Source: Planctomycetota bacterium
GTDB lineage: Bacteria; Planctomycetota; UBA1135; GCA-002748355
Direction of reading: 5' to 3'
Length of the DNA stretch: 64,000 nt
Assembly: GCA_020638795.1 (NCBI GenBank)
Contig: JACKHW010000001.1
Coordinates: 186,001 to 250,000, forward strand
The notes under the pieces are model-generated. The model searched no databases. It had not been told where the DNA came from and saw only the letters and a list, made by a program, of their open reading frames with translations. The translations under genes were made by a program, and so were the position numbers. This document shows positions 61,224 to 64,000 of the stretch, piece after piece (position 1 is the stretch's first letter; every line of letters starts with the position of its first letter).

Positions 61224-62177
61224 CAGATCGACTTGCTCGCCACGTCGTGCGAGGCCGAAACCGGCTTCTTCGAGCCTGCGCTGCAGTGCAGGCTCGCGCC
61301 ACAGCGGATTGGTGTGGTTGAGATGCAGAAAGCGCAGCGACCCCGGCATGTGCCGCGCGCGATCCGCGAGCCGGAGCATCGTCGCGGTGATCAGGGGATG
61401 CGGAATCTCCGCGAGGTCACGACCCGGTAGCTCGCTTCCGTCCCAAAAGGTCCCGTCGAGGTAGGCGACGTCCACGCTGTCCAGCAGTCGATCGAGTCGT
61501 CGTTCGTCGTGGTCATCGTCCCAGCGGTCGATATCGGGTACGAACAATACGGTCCGGTTCGGGCCCGAGATCTGGAACGCCATCGTGTCCGAGTATTCGT
61601 CGCGATGCGGCACGGGGATCGCGCGCACGCGGATCGCGGGAAGCGGACGAAACTCGTCGCCCAGCCTTATGGTGTGCAGTTCGATCTGTTCGAGTTCGAC
61701 GAGTTGTTTCCACGGACCATGCGTGCGCAAGAACGCGGCCATGCGCTCGCTGACCCAGACCGGCAGTTTCTTCGTCGATGCGACTTCGCGCCCGAAGTGC
61801 ACGAGCCCCGCATAGTGCCCGATGTGCGCGTGGGTCAAGAGGACCGCATCGACCGGGTTGCGACCCGTCCCACGGAGGCCCGTTACTTCTTGGAGCAACG
61901 TGATCTGTGCATCGATCGACGGTGTGGCTTCGACGAGCAGAGTCTTGCCATGTTCGCGGTCGACGACTCCGAGACAGGCCGGGTAACGAGCGAGTCCCTC
62001 GCGCCTCGCATCGGTGCAGCATGCCTTCTGACAACCGACATGGGGGACGCCGCCGTCCTGCGCGGTTCCGAGTACCCAGACGCTGCAGGTTGGTGACACG
62101 TCGTCCGTCTGGCGCTCCACGTGACTGCATGCCACGAGGGCGGACACGAGTGCGATTGCCGAAGCAAGGCGTTGCAT
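61221..62177 (-). CDS. PqqB-like metallo-hydrolase lipoprotein
   Basis: This 318-residue protein has a lipoprotein signal (LVSALVACSHV, lipid-binding Cys17). The mature part has the PqqB/metallo-beta-lactamase pattern: VLGTAQDGGVPHVGCQ, KACCTDARREG (where PqqB has a Cys pair) and LLTHAHIGHYAGL (H116, H118, H121). The usual Asp of HxHxDH is Gly here. No pqq genes are nearby, so a PQQ role is unlikely. The start ATG 62177 has AGGAGG only one base upstream, an unusually short spacing. Its stop codon begins the TAGCAGCG repeat. Confidence 0.8.
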   Translation of the reverse strand: MQRLASAIALVSALVACSHVERQTDDVSPTCSVWVLGTAQDGGVPHVGCQKACCTDARREGLARYPACLGVVDREHGKTLLVEATPSIDAQITLLQEVTGLRGTGRNPVDAVLLTHAHIGHYAGLVHFGREVASTKKLPVWVSERMAAFLRTHGPWKQLVELEQIELHTIRLGDEFRPLPAIRVRAIPVPHRDEYSDTMAFQISGPNRTVLFVPDIDRWDDDHDERRLDRLLDSVDVAYLDGTFWDGSELPGRDLAEIPHPLITATMLRLADRARHMPGSLRFLHLNHTNPLWREPALQRRLEEAGFGLARRGEQVDL

Positions 62178-62219
62178 CCCTCCTGCATACACGGTTTCAC
62201 GCACGGTGCCCCGTACGAA

Positions 62220-62257
62220 GAACGCGCCACGCAGGACGAGTCCCGCGTGGCGCGTTC
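62220..62257 (-). terminator. 38-bp perfect-arm hairpin after the protease gene
   Basis: 13-bp arms GAACGCGCCACGC/GCGTGGCGCGTTC enclose a 12-nt loop that itself pairs GGAC/GTCC. No T-run follows. It sits between the protease stop and the PqqB-like gene start. Confidence 0.6.
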
Positions 62258-62264
62258 GCGGCAT

Positions 62265-62282
62265 CCGGAGTCGAAACTCCGG
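62265..62282 (-). terminator. Second hairpin after the protease gene
   Basis: 7-bp arms CCGGAGT/ACTCCGG around a CGAA tetraloop, 21 nt past the protease stop and followed at once by the 38-bp hairpin. A tandem terminator is likely. Confidence 0.5.
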
Positions 62283-62303
62283 AGCGTGGCGATCGATCGT
62301 CGA

Positions 62304-64000
62304 TCAGCCGCCGATCTTGCCGGCGCCGCCGTTCGAGAAGACGAGGCCGAGCGTGTTGGCGCCCGCGTCGAGAACCATGTACTGGTTGTAGAACTTGACG
62401 CCGATCAGGGCGGTGTTGTTCGGCACGCCGAGCGTCAGGCTTCCCGAACCGGCTGCGCTCGTCGGGACGGCGCCGAGGATGGCGTCGTAGCTCGCGTAGA
62501 GCGTGCAGCCCGGAGCGAGGGTGCCGAGCGAAACGTTGAGCTGGTTCGCACCGAGCCACAGGACCGCGACGCTGCTCGCCTTGGCGCCGCTGACGTCGAC
62601 GCTGAAGCTCGTGGCGATTTCAGGCACGCCCGTGTTCTTGAGGTTGACGATCGCACCCGGGCCACCCGGGGTCGCGAGTTGCGTCACGACGACGTAGCCA
62701 GCGGCCACGGTGCCGGTCGTCGCGCTCGAGCTCGTCGTGTTGTAGATGCGTGCACCGTCGACGGTCGCGGCGCTCACGGAGTCGTAGTAGTTGAACGACG
62801 AGATCGTCGAGGCGCCCGTCTGGGCTTCCCACAGGAAGTTGCCGCGCGTGGGGGCGTAGATGAACGGTGCGACGAACGGGACCTTGAGCGTCCAGACCTT
62901 CGGATCGGTCTGGGCGGCGACTGCGGGCACGTTGAGGTTGCCCGAGTAGACCTTCGTCGGCGTGCCCAACCAGTTGGAAGCGTAGGTCGTCGACAGCGTG
63001 CGTGCGGGGTTCGACGTGTATCCGACGAAGATCGCGATGTTGATCGTGCCGGCGTTCTGCGCGACATTCGCGCGGTTGCGGAAGTTGAAGCCGTAGATCG
63101 GCGTCACGCCCGCGAACTCACCCGAGCCGTGCGACTGCATGTAGTGCATGTTCGGCGTGCTGAGCGGGAAGCGGTTGGCCGAATTGCCGTACTTGAGGTC
63201 ATAGCCACCGGACGGAACGACCGGGCCACCGCCGGGGATCGTACCGGTGCCCTTGCAGCCGGAGCCGTAGAGGACGTACTCTCCGGGGATCTTGGTCGAA
63301 GCGCTGTCGAGCCACGTGGCCCAGCCGAAGGGCTGCGCGCTACCGCCGATGACGCTGCCATTGAGCGTGACTTCGATCGTCAGGGTTTCGGTCACCGCGG
63401 GGACGTAGCGGATGAACTCTTCGGTGTTGGACGCGGTCGTCGAGCTCGCGAGCACGGTCGAGCCGCGCTTGAGTCGGAGGTCGAGGTTGGTCCAGGTCGT
63501 GCCCGTCGACGTGACGTCGAGCCGGTGCCAGGCGATCCCGATCTGAACCGTCTTGGCTGCCGTGACGGCGAGCGAGCGAGTCCATGTGGTCGTCGTCGCA
63601 TTGAGAGTCGCACGGCCGTGACGGCTCGCCGTCGTCGCGACATCGTGAGCGCGATCATCGCGCAGGTAGCCGGCGCCGGTGCCGGTCGAGTTGAGACCGC
63701 TGCCCGAGCCCGGGTTGAGTTCGGTCGAAGCGAGCAGGATCGCGCGCGTCTCGTCCGACTTGAGGGCGGTGTTGGCCCCACGGATCAGCGTGGCCGCGCC
63801 ACAGACTTGCGGCGACGCCATCGAGGTGCCACTCGCGGTGTAGTTGCCCGACTCGTTGTTGCGCAAGGCCATGACGGTCGAGACGCCGTTGGCGCACAGG
63901 TTGGGGAAGAGGCGACCGCCCTGGACGCCGCGCGAGCTGAAGCTGGCGAGCGTGTGCGTGTCGTTGTTGACCGCGCCGACCGAAAGGCCGTTGACGTTGG
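62304..64000 (-). CDS. Secreted subtilisin-like (S8) protease with accessory modules, partial
   Basis: The frame is open to the window edge, so the N-terminus, signal peptide and catalytic Asp/His are missing. The visible part has LSVGAVNNDTHTLASFSSRG and GTSMASPQVCGAATLI, which holds the catalytic Ser. A PPC-like beta domain follows (VQIGIAWHRLD, TNLDLRLKRGSTVLASS). Then comes the module shared with the 54.7-kb protein (TLSTTYASNW, APFIYAPTRGNFLWEA). The 91-residue C-terminal module (LTLGVPNNTALIGVKFYNQY, LVFSNGGAGKIGG) ends the protein. It is probably an extracellular protease. Confidence 0.88.
   Translation of the reverse strand, partial: NVNGLSVGAVNNDTHTLASFSSRGVQGGRLFPNLCANGVSTVMALRNNESGNYTASGTSMASPQVCGAATLIRGANTALKSDETRAILLASTELNPGSGSGLNSTGTGAGYLRDDRAHDVATTASRHGRATLNATTTTWTRSLAVTAAKTVQIGIAWHRLDVTSTGTTWTNLDLRLKRGSTVLASSTTASNTEEFIRYVPAVTETLTIEVTLNGSVIGGSAQPFGWATWLDSASTKIPGEYVLYGSGCKGTGTIPGGGPVVPSGGYDLKYGNSANRFPLSTPNMHYMQSHGSGEFAGVTPIYGFNFRNRANVAQNAGTINIAIFVGYTSNPARTLSTTYASNWLGTPTKVYSGNLNVPAVAAQTDPKVWTLKVPFVAPFIYAPTRGNFLWEAQTGASTISSFNYYDSVSAATVDGARIYNTTSSSATTGTVAAGYVVVTQLATPGGPGAIVNLKNTGVPEIATSFSVDVSGAKASSVAVLWLGANQLNVSLGTLAPGCTLYASYDAILGAVPTSAAGSGSLTLGVPNNTALIGVKFYNQYMVLDAGANTLGLVFSNGGAGKIGG

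Noticed and set aside
61221..62177. PQQ biosynthesis gene pqqB
   Set aside because: Lipoprotein signal, altered metal motif and lack of other pqq genes argue against it.

Overview
The window is GC-rich chromosomal DNA from a diderm bacterium, most likely an uncultured member of the Planctomycetota. This assignment is an inference. It rests on outer-membrane assembly (BamA), a lipopolysaccharide (LPS)-core cluster, large secreted proteins sharing a terminal module ending in an 'SNG...IG' motif, exported HEAT-like proteins, a cbb3 oxidase with fused CcoN-CcoO, and a sigma factor/TPR anti-sigma pair. No rRNA, tRNA or CRISPR array was recognised. Gene density is high, and many genes overlap through ATGA start/stop junctions.

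Layout. 0-6.5 kb: dnaB, bamA, two cyclophilins (one exported, one cytosolic) and a crotonase-type hydratase, all on the + strand and tightly spaced. 6.5-13.5 kb: a seven-gene + strand run for LPS core or surface glycan synthesis (small acidic protein, WaaE-type GT2, GT4, WaaP-like kinase, CgeB-like GT, GT4, GT9 heptosyltransferase). 13.5-15.7 kb: two divergent exported proteins. 15.8-20.4 kb: Rieske and cytochrome b/c genes of a bc-type complex, divergent from an OmpR-type two-component system. 20.5-29.7 kb: HEAT-like exported protein, queA, thiE, a membrane protein, a polyprenol-phosphate-type GT2, a zinc-ribbon protein, queG and a degenerate kinase-like protein. 29.8-33.2 kb: sigma factor, zinc-finger/TPR anti-sigma candidate and small unknowns. 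33.2-38.9 kb: alpha-type glnA, several exported unknowns and a GmhA-like isomerase that would supply the LPS cluster.

39-47 kb is a compact respiratory operon on the - strand: SafE/DsbD-like copper protein, ccoI, ccoS, fused ccoNO, ccoQ, ccoP, ccoG, and a 44-residue membrane ORF where ccoH would be expected. A PAS histidine kinase is divergent from it, and an NtrC-type sigma-54 regulator lies 1.8 kb away. 50-60 kb carries arginine genes (argA-like, argJ, argH) and fhs. They are interrupted by an accessory island at 52.2-54.6 kb with a REP-associated Y1 transposase, large palindromes, inverted repeats and a decayed IS481-type transposase between 41-bp direct repeats. The end of the window has an alpha/beta hydrolase, a PqqB-like lipoprotein, and a subtilisin-like protease that runs off the window.

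The best candidates for something undescribed are (i) a shared module in three secreted proteins, C-terminal in two and N-terminal in one; (ii) the minimal CcoH-like ORF; (iii) a repeated 'TAGCAGCG-GTTGAAAAA' motif whose first bases are the stop codons of two unrelated genes; and (iv) the palindrome-rich transposase island.
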